DNA of 64,000 bases from Pseudomonas sp. MM223 (GCA_947090765.1 OX352322.1:2463501-2527500), one strand, 5' to 3'. Shown: positions 40,590 to 50,020, counted from the first letter of the stretch. Made by a program: numbers and translations. Notes: generated by a model not told the origin, from the letters alone.

Positions 40590-41489
40590 TCAGATGTAGA
40601 TGAACACCAGCACCAGCGCCGCAACCACTGCCCACTTCTCCAGGTAGTAGCGCATGCGGTTGCGCTTCTTCAGCGCTTTGCCGCGTTCACGGATCTTGTA
40701 GATGCGGGTGAACAGCCGGTTGATGCCGCCGGTCTTGTCGCCGTCACCGTTGGGCGCGGCGGCGGCGGCCATGACGTTGCGGCTGAACCAGCGGTTGAAC
40801 GCAGTTGCCCAGCGGTACTTGAGCGGGCGCTCGACGTCACAGAACAGGATGATGCGGTTGTGCTCGGTGTTGTTGGCCGCATAGTGGATGTACGTCTCGT
40901 CGAAGACCACACCCTCGCCATCGCGCCACGAGTACTTCTCGCCATCTACGTCAATGTAGCAACCGTCGTCGTTGGGTGTATCCAGGCCCAGGTGATAGCG
41001 GTAAGAACCGGCATACGGGTCACGGTGGCGCACCAGTTTGGCGCCCGGTGGCAGGGTGGCGAACATGGCGGCCTTGACCGTACCGATGCCTTGCAGCAGC
41101 TCGGTGGTGCGTGGGCACAGGGCCATCGCCGATGGGTGGCTTTCGCCGTACCACTTCAGGTAGAAGCGCTTCCAGCCAGTCTTGAAGAACGAGTTGAAAC
41201 CGACGTCATCGTAATTGTCGGACTTCTTGATTTCACCCACGTGCAGCAACTGGCGGCCTTCCTCGCGGATTTCCTGCCAGTGGTCCTGCAACGGCTTCAG
41301 TTCGGGGAACGCTTCGACCGGCAAGTAAGGCTTGGCCGGGAGCTTGGAAAACAGGTAAAGGAAGCTGTTGACCGGGGCCAGGAAGCTGGAGTGGTCGCCC
41401 AGCTGGCGGGTCAGTTTGTGGCGAACCCGACCGCGCAGGTGCACATAGGCGATCGAGAGGACGAAGATAAGTACGAGTGCAATTTTCAT
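40590..41489 (-). CDS. lpxO: Lipid A hydroxylase (aspartyl/asparaginyl beta-hydroxylase family)
   Basis: A 299-residue Fe(II)/2-oxoglutarate dioxygenase that 2-hydroxylates acyl chains of lipid A. It has an N-terminal membrane segment and a C-terminal one (WAVVAALVLVFIYI). Iron ligands are expected in LVRHRDPY and ETYIHYAANNTEHNRI, with the 2-oxoglutarate arginine close by; SYRYHLGLDTPNDDGCYIDV is characteristic. Full length; it appears to be transcribed alone. Confidence 0.9.
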   Translation of the reverse strand: MKIALVLIFVLSIAYVHLRGRVRHKLTRQLGDHSSFLAPVNSFLYLFSKLPAKPYLPVEAFPELKPLQDHWQEIREEGRQLLHVGEIKKSDNYDDVGFNSFFKTGWKRFYLKWYGESHPSAMALCPRTTELLQGIGTVKAAMFATLPPGAKLVRHRDPYAGSYRYHLGLDTPNDDGCYIDVDGEKYSWRDGEGVVFDETYIHYAANNTEHNRIILFCDVERPLKYRWATAFNRWFSRNVMAAAAAPNGDGDKTGGINRLFTRIYKIRERGKALKKRNRMRYYLEKWAVVAALVLVFIYI

Positions 41490-41648
41490 GGACGTTTACT
41501 TGTCGAAAAATGGCCATGCGCCATGGCATAAGCTCGCCAGCATAAACAATCATGGGGTTAGTTTGTACTTATTGTTACGAAACCGCGGGGCGACATTGGT
41601 GTAATGCCCTACAGTCTTGCGCAAACGTTTCAGGTCAGGGAGTTGGTA

Positions 41649-42194
41649 ATGGTTCAGGATATACGCCCCAGCGGTAGCCCGTTCAAACGGTTGTTTTTCG
41701 CCTTGCCGGTCAGCGATGCCCAGCGCCGTGCACTGGCCCAGTGGCGCCGGGGCCTGAACCTGCGCAGCGGCAAGCCGGTGCCGGCGGCCAACTTCCATGT
41801 CACGCTGTTGTTCCTCGGCGATGTGGATACCGCCCAGGTGCCGGCGATCTGTGCGGCGGTCGATCAGTTGGCGCTGCCGGCCATGGCGCCGCGGCTGCTG
41901 CTCGACCGTTTGCAGGTGTGGCAGCGCGCCGGTGCGCTGGTGCTGGAAGCACAGCAGACACCGCCCGCCCTGTTGCAACTGGTGTACGGTTTGCAGCAGG
42001 CGCTGCTGCCGTTGGGGGTGGAGGCGGCCAACCGTGAGTATCGGCCGCACCTGACCCTGTCCAGGGATTACCGCGGGCAACCACCCGAGGCCAGCAGCGC
42101 GCCGGAGTTCTACCTCACCGCGCGCCACTTCACACTCTACGAGTCGCGCAAGGGCGCGTACTGGCCCTTGGCGCAGTGGCCGCTGGCAGGCTGA
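41649..42194 (+). CDS. thpR: RNA 2',3'-cyclic phosphodiesterase
   Basis: A 181-residue 2H phosphoesterase. Both HxTx motifs are present: HVTLLFLGDV and HLTLSRDY. FKRLFFALPV is the typical N-terminus. ATG 41649 follows AGGGAG by 7 bases; the longer in-frame start at 41604 adds an unlike leader. It opens cyclic phosphates at RNA ends. It is convergent with the downstream receptor gene, 7 bases apart. Confidence 0.9.
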   Translation: MVQDIRPSGSPFKRLFFALPVSDAQRRALAQWRRGLNLRSGKPVPAANFHVTLLFLGDVDTAQVPAICAAVDQLALPAMAPRLLLDRLQVWQRAGALVLEAQQTPPALLQLVYGLQQALLPLGVEAANREYRPHLTLSRDYRGQPPEASSAPEFYLTARHFTLYESRKGAYWPLAQWPLAG

Positions 42195-42201
42195 CCCGGG
42201 G

Positions 42202-44631
42202 TCAGAGCTCCGGGGTGTACTTCACCGTCAGCATGAAGTTGCGCGGCTCGCCATAGTTGTTGCTGCCGTTAAGCTGGTTGAAGCCTGCAACCCAGTACTT
42301 CTTGTCGAACAGGTTGTTGGCGTTGACGGCAAGGTTCACTTCCGGGGTCAGCTGGTAGGCCAGGCGTGCGCTCCACACGGTATAGCCGGGCACGGTGTAG
42401 GTACGTTCGTAGCCAAGGGTGTGGCTCTGGGTGGTAAAGCCAAGGCCAGTGCTCCAGCGCTGGCCGTCCAGTGGCAAGGTGTAATCGGCCCACGCCCTCA
42501 GCATATGCTTGGGTGTCCACTGGCTGAAGGTGCGGCCTTTATTGTCAGGGTCATCGAGGAACTTGGTGGTGTTGTAGGTGTAGCCTGCGAACAGTTGCAG
42601 GCCACTGAGCACTTCGCCGCTGATCTCGGCTTCGACGCCCTGGCTACGCACCTTGCCTGCTGCGGTGGAACAGTACCAGTCATCGCAGGCGAAGCCCGAG
42701 GCCACGTCGGTGACGGCGCGGTTTTTCTGGTCGTACCGGAACAGCGCGATCGAAGCGTTGACCCGGCCGTCAAGCAGTTCGCCCTTGAAGCCCGTTTCAT
42801 AGTTGCTGCCGATCACTGGTTTGAGCGGCGCATTGCCGACGGCGCGTTCGGTTTGCGGTACGAACACGTCGGTATAGCTGGCGTACCAGGCCCATTCGCG
42901 GGTCAGGTCGTAGACAAAACCTGCATACGGGGTGACCTCACCTGTTTCGGTCATGCGGCTGGTGGGGTTCACCTGGCCTGGATTCAGCCCCCGATAGGTG
43001 GTGCTTGCGTAGCTGTAGTCGAACCAGCTGACGCGTGACCCGAGAATCAGCGTCAAATGGTCGGTCGGCTTGACTCGCCAGGCGCCGTACAGGCCTCTCT
43101 GGCTAATATCATAGCCACTGCTTTCGTGACGCCCGAAGGGCGCTGCAAGCAAGCTGCCACGGCTGGGCTCGGGGCGGTCGTGGTCGATGTCGAAAATGCT
43201 GTCGTTGCCACCAAAGGTGCGCCAGTAACCATCATCGCTGGTGAGCTTGGAGTAGTTGCCGCCAAGGGTCACTTCGTGTGCCACGGAGCCTGTGTCGAAG
43301 TGGCCGACCACGTTCATGTCCAGGCCCAGCTTGGTGGAGTGGAAGTCGGTGATCCAGTCTGCATATTCAAGGCCGGTACCGTCAGGCTCCAGGCCTTCAC
43401 CGACGGTCTGGGTGCGTTGGTGGGTCGACGTGTTGGTTTCGTCCATGCGCACTGCAGCCGCCTTGAACGTCCAGTCCTCGTTGAAGCGATGCTCCAGGTC
43501 CAGGTAATACGTGGTGACGTCGGTTTCCGCTCGGTTCCAGCGGGCACCGGTGTAGGTCGAACGCGGTATGTCGACCGGCTTGCCCGTGGCGTAGCGGGGA
43601 ATGCCGCGCAGCATCGGCCGCGACTGTTGGCGGTTGTAACTGATGCCGGCACCCACGGTGGTGGCGTCGTTCAGGTCAATGTCCAGCGCGCCGTACAGCG
43701 AATGTGACTTGCTCCACTGGTAATCGATGAAGCTATCGCTCTGGTCTTCGTCGGCGACGAGTCGTCCGCGTACACGGCCATCGGCAGTCAACGGGCCACC
43801 TGCGTCAAGCTGTAGGCCGTAATGGTCCCAGGAACCAGCCTTGCCGGTGAGGGTAACCGTCGGGGTGGCCTGGCCGCGCTTGCGCACCAGATTGATTGCG
43901 CCGCCTGGGCTGCCTGTGCCTTGCAACAGGCCCGAGGCCCCGCGCAGCACTTCCACGCGGTCGAAGAACACCAGGTCCTGGGTTGCCCAGTTGCCCAGCG
44001 AATAGTTGTTTCGCGGAATCGGCACACCGTCGTACTGCCAGTCATCAATCTGGAAGCCACGCGAGGTCACGACCACGCCCGGGCCAATGCCCTGTGCCCC
44101 GACAATGCCGGTGGTGTGGTTAAGCGCGTCCTGCAAGTCGGTGATGCCCTGGTCATCCAGTTGTTTGCGCGTAATGACGGTGACCGACTGCGGGATCTCC
44201 TTGAGGGTGTGCGTGCCTTTGCCCAGGGTCACCGCGCGGGCGGCATAGGAACCTGTGCCTTCGCTGGTGGCATCCACAAAGTTGTCGGTGATGCTGGTGC
44301 TGCCCAGCTCCATGACGTCGCTGCCCAGGTTGCCGGGTGCCACACTGAAATGGCCCTCGGCGGAAACCCGCAACTGCAAACCGCTACCGGCCAGCGCAGC
44401 TTGCATGGCCTGCTCGGCACTCATCTGGCCAACCACGGCAGGTGCCTGCTTGCCGCGCACCAGTGCAGGCTCCAGCGCGATGATGTGGCCGCTCTGGCTG
44501 GCGATGCGGTTGAGCGTGTGGGCCAGGCTGGCGGGTGGTAGGTCGAACATCTGGGTGTGCGCCTGGGCAAGCACGTTGAAGCTGGCCAGGGCGGCGACCA
44601 GGGGCAGGGCGCGGGGCAAGGGGTTGTACAC
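42202..44631 (-). CDS. TonB-dependent siderophore receptor with STN signalling domain
   Basis: An 809-residue ferric-siderophore receptor. Signal peptide ends ASFNVLAQA. The N-terminal STN domain (FDLPPASLAHTLNRIASQSG; ALAGSGLQLRVSAEGHFSV) signals to FecR. The TonB box and plug include KGTHTLKEIPQSVTVITRKQLDDQ and VEVLRGASGLLQGTGSPGGAINLVRKR. The barrel ends MLTVKYTPEL. With the upstream fecI-like and fecR-like genes it forms a cell-surface signalling unit. The siderophore is probably a hydroxamate or catecholate taken from another species; not determinable here. Confidence 0.92.
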   Translation of the reverse strand: MYNPLPRALPLVAALASFNVLAQAHTQMFDLPPASLAHTLNRIASQSGHIIALEPALVRGKQAPAVVGQMSAEQAMQAALAGSGLQLRVSAEGHFSVAPGNLGSDVMELGSTSITDNFVDATSEGTGSYAARAVTLGKGTHTLKEIPQSVTVITRKQLDDQGITDLQDALNHTTGIVGAQGIGPGVVVTSRGFQIDDWQYDGVPIPRNNYSLGNWATQDLVFFDRVEVLRGASGLLQGTGSPGGAINLVRKRGQATPTVTLTGKAGSWDHYGLQLDAGGPLTADGRVRGRLVADEDQSDSFIDYQWSKSHSLYGALDIDLNDATTVGAGISYNRQQSRPMLRGIPRYATGKPVDIPRSTYTGARWNRAETDVTTYYLDLEHRFNEDWTFKAAAVRMDETNTSTHQRTQTVGEGLEPDGTGLEYADWITDFHSTKLGLDMNVVGHFDTGSVAHEVTLGGNYSKLTSDDGYWRTFGGNDSIFDIDHDRPEPSRGSLLAAPFGRHESSGYDISQRGLYGAWRVKPTDHLTLILGSRVSWFDYSYASTTYRGLNPGQVNPTSRMTETGEVTPYAGFVYDLTREWAWYASYTDVFVPQTERAVGNAPLKPVIGSNYETGFKGELLDGRVNASIALFRYDQKNRAVTDVASGFACDDWYCSTAAGKVRSQGVEAEISGEVLSGLQLFAGYTYNTTKFLDDPDNKGRTFSQWTPKHMLRAWADYTLPLDGQRWSTGLGFTTQSHTLGYERTYTVPGYTVWSARLAYQLTPEVNLAVNANNLFDKKYWVAGFNQLNGSNNYGEPRNFMLTVKYTPEL

Positions 44632-44709
44632 GGATTACTCCCGAATGAAGTGGCTGTCAGGAGGTATGTGGGACGAGCAAAGAAAACTTGCCACGATTGC
44701 GAATGATTT

Positions 44710-44727
44710 TGATAAATATTTTTATCA
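44710..44727. promoter_or_regulatory. AT-rich inverted repeat between fecR and the receptor
   Basis: GATAAA (44711-44716), TATT, TTTATC (44721-44726), flanked by T and A, overlaps the fecR stop codon and lies 80 bases before the receptor start. It may be part of the receptor promoter, a Fur-like site or a small terminator. Confidence 0.4.
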
Positions 44728-45700
44728 ATCCGTTTTCAGGTCGATCAGCATCAGCCACGGGCCATAGCGCTCCACGCTGATGGGCAGGGCTTCGGCCAAC
44801 GCCTTCAACGCCTGCTGTGGCTGGTCCAGAGGAAAGACGCCTTGTACCCTCAGATCGCGTGCTGCAGGGGAGAGCCGGATGTAGCCACGCTGGTAGGGGC
44901 GCAGCGCGTCGACCACCCGATACAGAGGCTCGTCGAGGACTTCCAGGCGGCCCTCCAGCCATGCGGCACGCTGCTGTTGCTCGCCTGTCAGCCGCTCGAT
45001 GGTGCTATCGCGCAGCAGGGCAGCCTGCCCCTGCTGCAGGCTCGGCCGACTGACCATCGGCCAGGCTGGCGCGAACACTGTGCTGCAGCACCACGACCCG
45101 GGTGGCGTCCTGCTCCTGGCTGACCAGAAAGCGTGTCCCTAATGCCTGCACTTGCCCTTGCGCGGTGCGCACGCGCAAGGGGCGCAGCGGATCGCGCGCA
45201 ACCTGAATCAGCAACTCGCCGTGACGCAGCACCAGAAGACGCTGCCCGGCATCAAACTGCACGTCGACCGCACTGGCGCTGTTCAGGCTCAGGCGGCTGC
45301 CGTCTGCCAAGGTAAAGCTGCGTCGCTCGCCACGGCCTGTGTGCAAGTCGGCCAGCCAGCCTTGGGTGGTGTCGCTGCGCCATCCACCCCATAGCGTCGC
45401 GCCGAACAGCCCAAGGCTTGCCATGGCGCCAAGTACGTCACGGCGTGAGCGGGTAGGTTGCATCAGCAACCGGCGTGCCTCTGCGGCCTGGCCGGGGGCC
45501 CGTTGATCCAGGGCGTGCAACGCAGCCAGCGGATGGCCAAGGCGTTGCTCCAGGCGGTTCCAGGCCTGTTGGTGGGCGGGGTCCTGCTGTAGCCAGAGCC
45601 GGACCCGTTGCAGCAGCGCCGGGTCCGGCGTGGCGGCCCTGAGCTCGACCATCCAGTCGATGGCTTGCTCGCTGACCGGGTCGAGGGCTGGCCTGCTCAT
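44725..45700 (-). CDS. fecR: FecR-type anti-sigma/sensor protein; 1-nt frameshift near 45040
   Basis: A 324-residue FecR protein after repair. The cytoplasmic N-terminus (EQAIDWMVELRA) holds the sigma factor. A twin-arginine segment RSRRDVLGAMASLGLFGATLW forms the membrane helix. The periplasmic FecR domain (GERRSFTLADGSRLSLNSAS; VQALGTRFLV) and a C-terminal domain that contacts the receptor STN follow. One extra base (G at 45039-45040 on the plus strand) splits it; deleting it joins DGQSAEL to QQGQAALLRD. ATG 45700 overlaps the sigma factor stop. Confidence 0.85.
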
Positions 45701-46203
45701 GCCTGCACCTCGCACAGGTAACACTGGCGCAGGGCCTGCTTCATGTAGCGGCTGACAGAGCGCTCGCTGATCTTTAGCTTTGCGGCGATGTCGGCGTAGT
45801 GCATGCCGTCAAGCTGGCTGTAGAGAAAGGTGGCTTTGACGACTGCTGGCAAGCCGTCCAGTGCCTGATCGATGCTCACCAAGGCCTCGATCAGCAGCAG
45901 TTGCTCCTCGGCCGATGGCGCTACGGCCTCCGGCAGCCGCGCCAGATGTTCCAGATAGGCTTGTTCAAGCTGGCGACGGCGATGGCGGTCGAAGATCAGC
46001 CGACGGGCAATGACGGTGAGGTAGGCGCGAGGCTGCTGGATGCTGTCTGGGTCGACACGTGCGCCGAGCATCTGGCAGAACGTTTCGGCGGCGGTGTCCT
46101 CGGCGTCGGCGTGGTTGCGCAGGCGTTTCTGGATGTGCTGGAGCAACCAGCGATGGTGGTCGCTGAAGAAAAAGCCCAGTTTACGGGTCGATGTGCTGTC
46201 CAA
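45697..46203 (-). CDS. fecI: FecI-type ECF sigma factor
   Basis: A 168-residue extracytoplasmic-function sigma factor. Region 2 includes the helix HADAEDTAAETFCQML and AYLTVIARRLIFDRHRRRQ. Region 4 has LPAVVKATFLYSQLDGMHYADIAAKLKISERSVSRYMKQAL. It directs RNA polymerase to the receptor gene when FecR signals siderophore binding. The start is a TTG at 46203, with GGAAG upstream. It overlaps fecR by 4 bases. Confidence 0.9.
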   Translation of the reverse strand: MDSTSTRKLGFFFSDHHRWLLQHIQKRLRNHADAEDTAAETFCQMLGARVDPDSIQQPRAYLTVIARRLIFDRHRRRQLEQAYLEHLARLPEAVAPSAEEQLLLIEALVSIDQALDGLPAVVKATFLYSQLDGMHYADIAAKLKISERSVSRYMKQALRQCYLCEVQA

Positions 46204-46223
46204 CGCCTGGCTTCCGGTTGTTA

Positions 46224-46243
46224 GTGTGAATCGTTCTCAATGG
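46224..46243 (-). promoter_or_regulatory. Fur box upstream of the fecI-like gene
   Basis: On the minus strand CCATTGAGAACGATTCAC resembles the Pseudomonas Fur site around TGAGAAnGATTCA. It lies 20-40 bases before the fecI start, so iron should repress the unit. Confidence 0.6.
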
Positions 46244-46292
46244 TAGCCGGGTCGTTTGATTTCCTGCAATGGGGCGGTGCGCAGAACCGAAG

Positions 46293-46316
46293 GTGCCGCT
46301 ACGTGGGTAGCGGCAC
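46293..46316 (-). terminator. Strong hairpin after the reductase gene
   Basis: GTGCCGCTAC (46293-46302) and GTAGCGGCAC (46307-46316) pair perfectly over 10 bp with a 4-base loop, just downstream of the reductase stop. Confidence 0.6.
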
Positions 46317-46327
46317 TGCGGCACCCT

Positions 46328-46924
46328 TCAGGCTGCGGCCTGGCAACCGGTAAACAGTTTTTTGCCCAACGCGTGTGCGTGGTGCAGATGGGCGGCCTGG
46401 TCAGGCCCTTCGCTGTCGTCCAGCAATGTGGAACTGAGCACTTCGGCACCGCAATAGTCGAAGATGCCATGCTCGATCTGTACGCGCATCGCCTCGCCAT
46501 AGCCATGCCGTTCGAAGGTGCCTGCATCGGCACCTGCCACACCGATCAGGTGGACTTTCATGCCGCGCAATTTCTTGACCGTGGTGCCCCCTTCATAGTC
46601 GAACGCCCAGCCGTTGCTGAATACCCGCTCGACCCAGCCCTTCATCAAAGCAGGCAGCGACCACCAATAAATCGGATAAACAAGCACCAGGGCATCGGCG
46701 CGTTCGATGCGTGCCTGCTCGTTGAGTACATCGGCAGGCGGTGCAGCCAGCCGGCGATGCACGGCATGGTCTGCCAGGCCAAAGCGGGGGTCGAAACCTT
46801 CGCTGGCCAGGTCGGCGATTTCGCTGCTGTGGCCTTCGCTGGCCAAGCCGTCGGCAACCTGTCGGGCCAGTGCGTGGGTGAGGGATTGCGGGTCATGATG
46901 GCCGATAACGATCAGAGCGTGCAT
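46328..46924 (-). CDS. NAD(P)H-dependent flavodoxin-fold oxidoreductase
   Basis: A 198-residue quinone-reductase-like protein. The flavin fold start MHALIVIGHHDPQSLTHALA, the FMN loop YPIYWWSLPALMKGWVERVF and GVAGADAGTFERHGYGEAM match the YwrO/KefF family. GGAGAG precedes the ATG. It is divergent from a TetR regulator with shared operators between them, so it is probably repressed by that protein and induced by quinones or similar electrophiles. Confidence 0.9.
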   Translation of the reverse strand: MHALIVIGHHDPQSLTHALARQVADGLASEGHSSEIADLASEGFDPRFGLADHAVHRRLAAPPADVLNEQARIERADALVLVYPIYWWSLPALMKGWVERVFSNGWAFDYEGGTTVKKLRGMKVHLIGVAGADAGTFERHGYGEAMRVQIEHGIFDYCGAEVLSSTLLDDSEGPDQAAHLHHAHALGKKLFTGCQAAA

Positions 46925-46976
46925 GGTGGCTCTCCAATGAAGGGTGCAGGGTTGCCTTGAGCGCTATATACTCAAG

Positions 46977-46999
46977 GTAAGTTACGTTTAGTAAGTTAC
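46977..46999. promoter_or_regulatory. Operator pair between the reductase and tetR genes
   Basis: GTAAGTTAC occurs at 46977-46985 and again at 46991-46999, each a near-palindrome, 14 bases apart. They lie between the divergent starts at 46924 and 47016 and are the likely TetR binding site. Confidence 0.65.
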
Positions 47000-47015
47000 T
47001 TTTGGTAGGTAATCA

Positions 47016-47621
47016 ATGTCAAGCGATGATCAAGCACGTTCACGCAAGCGCCTGAGCCGCGACGAACGACGCCGGCAGTTGCTGGATGTGGCCTGGCAAC
47101 TGGTACGGGAGGAGGGTACCGATGCCTTGAGCCTGGGCCGCCTGGCCGAACAGGCGGGGGTGACCAAGCCGGTGGTTTACGACCATTTCGAGACCCGCAA
47201 CGGGCTGCTGGTGGCGCTGTACCAGGAATACGATACGCGCCAGTCGCAGATGCTGGCGCAGGCCTTGGCCAACTGTGAAACCCGCCTGGTCAGCCGTGCC
47301 CGGGTGATTGCCGAGGCCTACGTGGACTGCGTGGTGAGCCAGGGCCGGGAGATACCCGGGGTGTCGGCAGCGCTGGCCGGCTCGCCGGAAATGGAGGCGC
47401 TGAAGCGGGCCTATGAGCAGCCGTTTCTGGACAAGTGCCGCGACGCCTTGGCCGAGTTTTCGCCCAGCGGCAAAGTAGGGGTTGCCGGCATGCGCCTGCT
47501 GGTGGGGGCGGCAGATGCGTTGTCCCAGGCGGCTGCGGCAGGGGAACTGGAGGCCGGGCAGGCCAAGGCTGAATTGCAGGCGGCAATCGTGGCTATGGTT
47601 GAGCGGCAGGGGAAGGTTTGA
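47016..47621 (+). CDS. TetR-family transcriptional regulator
   Basis: A 201-residue repressor. The N-terminal HTH region is RRRQLLDVAWQLVREEGTDA, LSLGRLAEQAGVTKPVVYDHF; the C-terminal ligand domain is diverse. It is divergent from the flavodoxin-fold reductase and very probably regulates it and itself through the GTAAGTTAC sites. The ATG lies 16 bases after the second site. Confidence 0.9.
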   Translation: MSSDDQARSRKRLSRDERRRQLLDVAWQLVREEGTDALSLGRLAEQAGVTKPVVYDHFETRNGLLVALYQEYDTRQSQMLAQALANCETRLVSRARVIAEAYVDCVVSQGREIPGVSAALAGSPEMEALKRAYEQPFLDKCRDALAEFSPSGKVGVAGMRLLVGAADALSQAAAAGELEAGQAKAELQAAIVAMVERQGKV

Positions 47622-47645
47622 GATTGTCGAGGCAGATGCAGTTTC

Positions 47646-47724
47646 TGTAGGCGCAGCCTTGTGCTGCGAAAGGGCCGGCATCGCAAAAGATGGTCTGTGG
47701 CTTTAACGGCCTCTTCGCAGCGCG
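47646..47724. repeat. REP pair, AGCAGCC variant, imperfect
   Basis: TAGGCGCAGCCTTGTGCTGC with a partner GGCCTCTTCGCAGCGC; the second unit is degenerate and lacks the AAGGCTGCTCC end. It lies between convergent tetR and araC-type genes. Confidence 0.6.
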
Positions 47725-47741
47725 GATGCCTTTGAAATCGC

Positions 47742-48656
47742 TCAGGCGATTACACAGGTAGGCTCTGGTACGGCAGGCTCATCCCCCGGGCTGCGCTCGA
47801 ACTGGCGCTTGTACTCGCGGCTGAACTGCGAGGTGCTCTGGTAGCCCACCCGGTGCGCCGCCTGCGCCACCCCCAGGCCCTCGCCGATCAGCATCTGCTG
47901 CGCTTTCAGCAGCCGCAAGCGCTTGAGGTACTGCATCGGGGCCATGTCGGTGCAGCGCTTGAAGTGTTCATGGAAGGTCGAAACGCTCATGTTGGCCCGC
48001 GCGGCCAGTGCCTCCACACTCAGCGGCTCGGCGTAGTGTTCGCGCAGGTGGGCGAGGGCGGCGCCGATGCGGGCGAAGTGCCCTTGTTGCTCCACCAGTG
48101 CTCGCAACACACCGGCCTGCGGGCCACGCAGCGCGGTATACAGCACCTCGCGTACGCGCGCCGGGCCCAATACCTTGGCGTCCAGCGGGGCCTGCAGGCA
48201 CTGCAGCAGCCGTTCCACACTGTCGCGCATAGGCGCATCCAGCGCGGCCGAGGTCATCGATTGGGGTGTTTGTGCCTGCACGGCAGCGTCCGGCGCCAGG
48301 TCCATGCTCTGCACCAGTTCACTTAGCACGGCACGGTCTATGTCCACTGCCACGCCCAGCAATGGCGCGTCAGGGGTGGCGAAGGTTTCGCACATGAACG
48401 GCACCGACAAAGCCTGCACCAGATAATGCCCTGCACCGTACTCCAGCGTGCGTGGCCCCAGGCGCGCAAGCTTGCTGCCCTGGGCCAGGATCATCAGGCT
48501 GGGTTCATAGATTTGCGGGCTGCTGGCCACGTAGTGGTCCCAACTCAGCACCTGCACCTGGGGCAGGTACGTGGGCACGAAGCCTGGGCGCGTGGCGAGG
48601 CTGCGGATCAGCGTACAAAGCGGCGCATTGGCGTCGACGTGACGGGTCAGTTGCAT
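47742..48656 (-). CDS. AraC-family regulator
   Basis: A 304-residue regulator. An AraC_N-type cupin region (PSLMILAQGSKLARLG; HYLVQALSVPFMCET) is followed by two HTH units: LSVEALAARANMSVSTFHEHFKRC and GVAQAAHRVGYQSTSQFSREYKRQF. ATG 48656 is chosen because the conserved region begins there. It is divergent from the alcohol dehydrogenase at 48838, so it probably controls it, as in the many Pseudomonas pairs of this type. Confidence 0.9.
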   Translation of the reverse strand: MQLTRHVDANAPLCTLIRSLATRPGFVPTYLPQVQVLSWDHYVASSPQIYEPSLMILAQGSKLARLGPRTLEYGAGHYLVQALSVPFMCETFATPDAPLLGVAVDIDRAVLSELVQSMDLAPDAAVQAQTPQSMTSAALDAPMRDSVERLLQCLQAPLDAKVLGPARVREVLYTALRGPQAGVLRALVEQQGHFARIGAALAHLREHYAEPLSVEALAARANMSVSTFHEHFKRCTDMAPMQYLKRLRLLKAQQMLIGEGLGVAQAAHRVGYQSTSQFSREYKRQFERSPGDEPAVPEPTCVIA

Positions 48657-48837
48657 GGTGAACCATGGGCAGAGAATCAGACAGCTTAATGATCGCAGGT
48701 TTAGGGCTTGGCGCCAGGTACAGGGTGCCATATTCGGAGAATAAGGCATGCATGCCGGAGAATCAGCCGTGGCCGAGACGTGGTTGGGCGCGCAGAATGC
48801 GCCGCCTGAATCGTTTCACTTCACTGCGAGGCCCAGC

Positions 48838-49890
48838 ATGTATACAGCCATCGGTTACGCCGCCCAAACCGCTACCAGCCCCCTGGCCCCCATGACCTTC
48901 GAGCGCCGCAGCCCGCGCCCGGACGACGTCGCCATCGAGATCCTGTACTGCGGCGTGTGCCACTCCGACATCCATCAGGCACGCAACGAATGGGGCATTG
49001 CCGTGTACCCGCTGATGCCTGGCCACGAGATCATCGGCCGAGTCACGGCGGTGGGCGCCACGGTTACCGCGCACAAGGTCGGTGACCTGGTTGGTGTCGG
49101 CTGCATGGTCGACGCGTGCCGCCACTGTGAAGCCTGCGCCAAGGACCTGGAGCAATATTGCCTGGAAGGCCCGACCATGACCTACGCCACCCCGGACCGG
49201 GTTGATGGCAGCAACACCATGGGCGGTTACTCCAGCAGCATCGTGGTCAGCGAGCACTTCGTGCTGCGCATCCCGGCCGGTATGGACCTGCCCAGCGCCG
49301 CGCCTATCCTGTGCGCCGGCATTACCACCTATTCGCCGCTCAAGCACCACGGCGTTGGCCCGGGCCACAAGGTCGGTATCCTCGGCATGGGCGGCCTGGG
49401 CCACATGGGCATCAAGCTGGCCAAGGCCCTGGGCGCGGAAGTGACCTTGTTCACCCGCTCCCAGGCCAAGGCCGAGGAAGCCCGCCGCCAAGGTGCCGAC
49501 CATGTGATCGTGTCCACCGACACCGAGCAGATGCGCGCCGCTGCCGGCCGTTTTGATTTCCTGCTCGACACCATCCCGGTGCAGCACGACCTCAACCCGT
49601 ACCTGGAAACACTGAAGTTCGATGGTGTGCACATCCTGGTCGGCCTGATCGAACCGATCGACCCGGCGGTGCATGCGGCCAACCTGGTGATGAAGCGCCG
49701 GGTGCTGGCGGGGTCGTTGATCGGCGGCATCGCCGAGACCCAGGAAGTACTGGACTTCTGCGCCGAGCATGACATTCGTTGCGATATCGAACTGCTGGAC
49801 ATTCGCAACATCAACCAGGCGTATGAGCGGATGATCGCCGGTGATGTGAAGTACCGGTTCGTGATCGACATGGCCACGCTTCAGGGCTGA
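48838..49890 (+). CDS. Zinc-dependent NAD(P) alcohol dehydrogenase (CAD/YahK type)
   Basis: A 350-residue medium-chain dehydrogenase. Catalytic zinc ligands are in CGVCHSDIH, GHEIIGRV and a later Cys (ILCAGITTYSPL). Structural zinc cysteines are in CMVDACRHCEACAKDLEQYC. The nucleotide loop is GILGMGGLGHMGIKLAKALG. The close form to YahK/CAD enzymes suggests reduction of aldehydes with NADPH. ATG 48838 is used; upstream in-frame codons overlap the regulator promoter. Confidence 0.92.
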   Translation: MYTAIGYAAQTATSPLAPMTFERRSPRPDDVAIEILYCGVCHSDIHQARNEWGIAVYPLMPGHEIIGRVTAVGATVTAHKVGDLVGVGCMVDACRHCEACAKDLEQYCLEGPTMTYATPDRVDGSNTMGGYSSSIVVSEHFVLRIPAGMDLPSAAPILCAGITTYSPLKHHGVGPGHKVGILGMGGLGHMGIKLAKALGAEVTLFTRSQAKAEEARRQGADHVIVSTDTEQMRAAAGRFDFLLDTIPVQHDLNPYLETLKFDGVHILVGLIEPIDPAVHAANLVMKRRVLAGSLIGGIAETQEVLDFCAEHDIRCDIELLDIRNINQAYERMIAGDVKYRFVIDMATLQG

Positions 49891-49895
49891 TCGTT

Positions 49896-50020
49896 CGATT
49901 GCCTGTACCGGCCTCTTCGCGGGTTTACCCGCTCCCACAAGTACTGCACTGTTTTCGAATCTTGTGCGATCCCTGTGGGAGCGGGTTTACCCGCGAAGAG
50001 GCCGGTACAGGCAGTAAAAA
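49896..50020. repeat. Inverted REP pair, GGGTTTACCCGC variant
   Basis: TGCCTGTACCGGCCTCTTCG and TTCGCGGGTTTACCCGCTCC are mirrored by GGAGCGGGTTTACCCGCGAA and CGAAGAGGCCGGTACAGGCA. It separates the convergent dehydrogenase and the beta-propeller gene. Confidence 0.85.

Noticed and set aside
47646..47724. Small coding gene between tetR and the AraC-type gene
   Set aside because: The stretch is a degenerate REP pair; short frames there simply read through the repeat.
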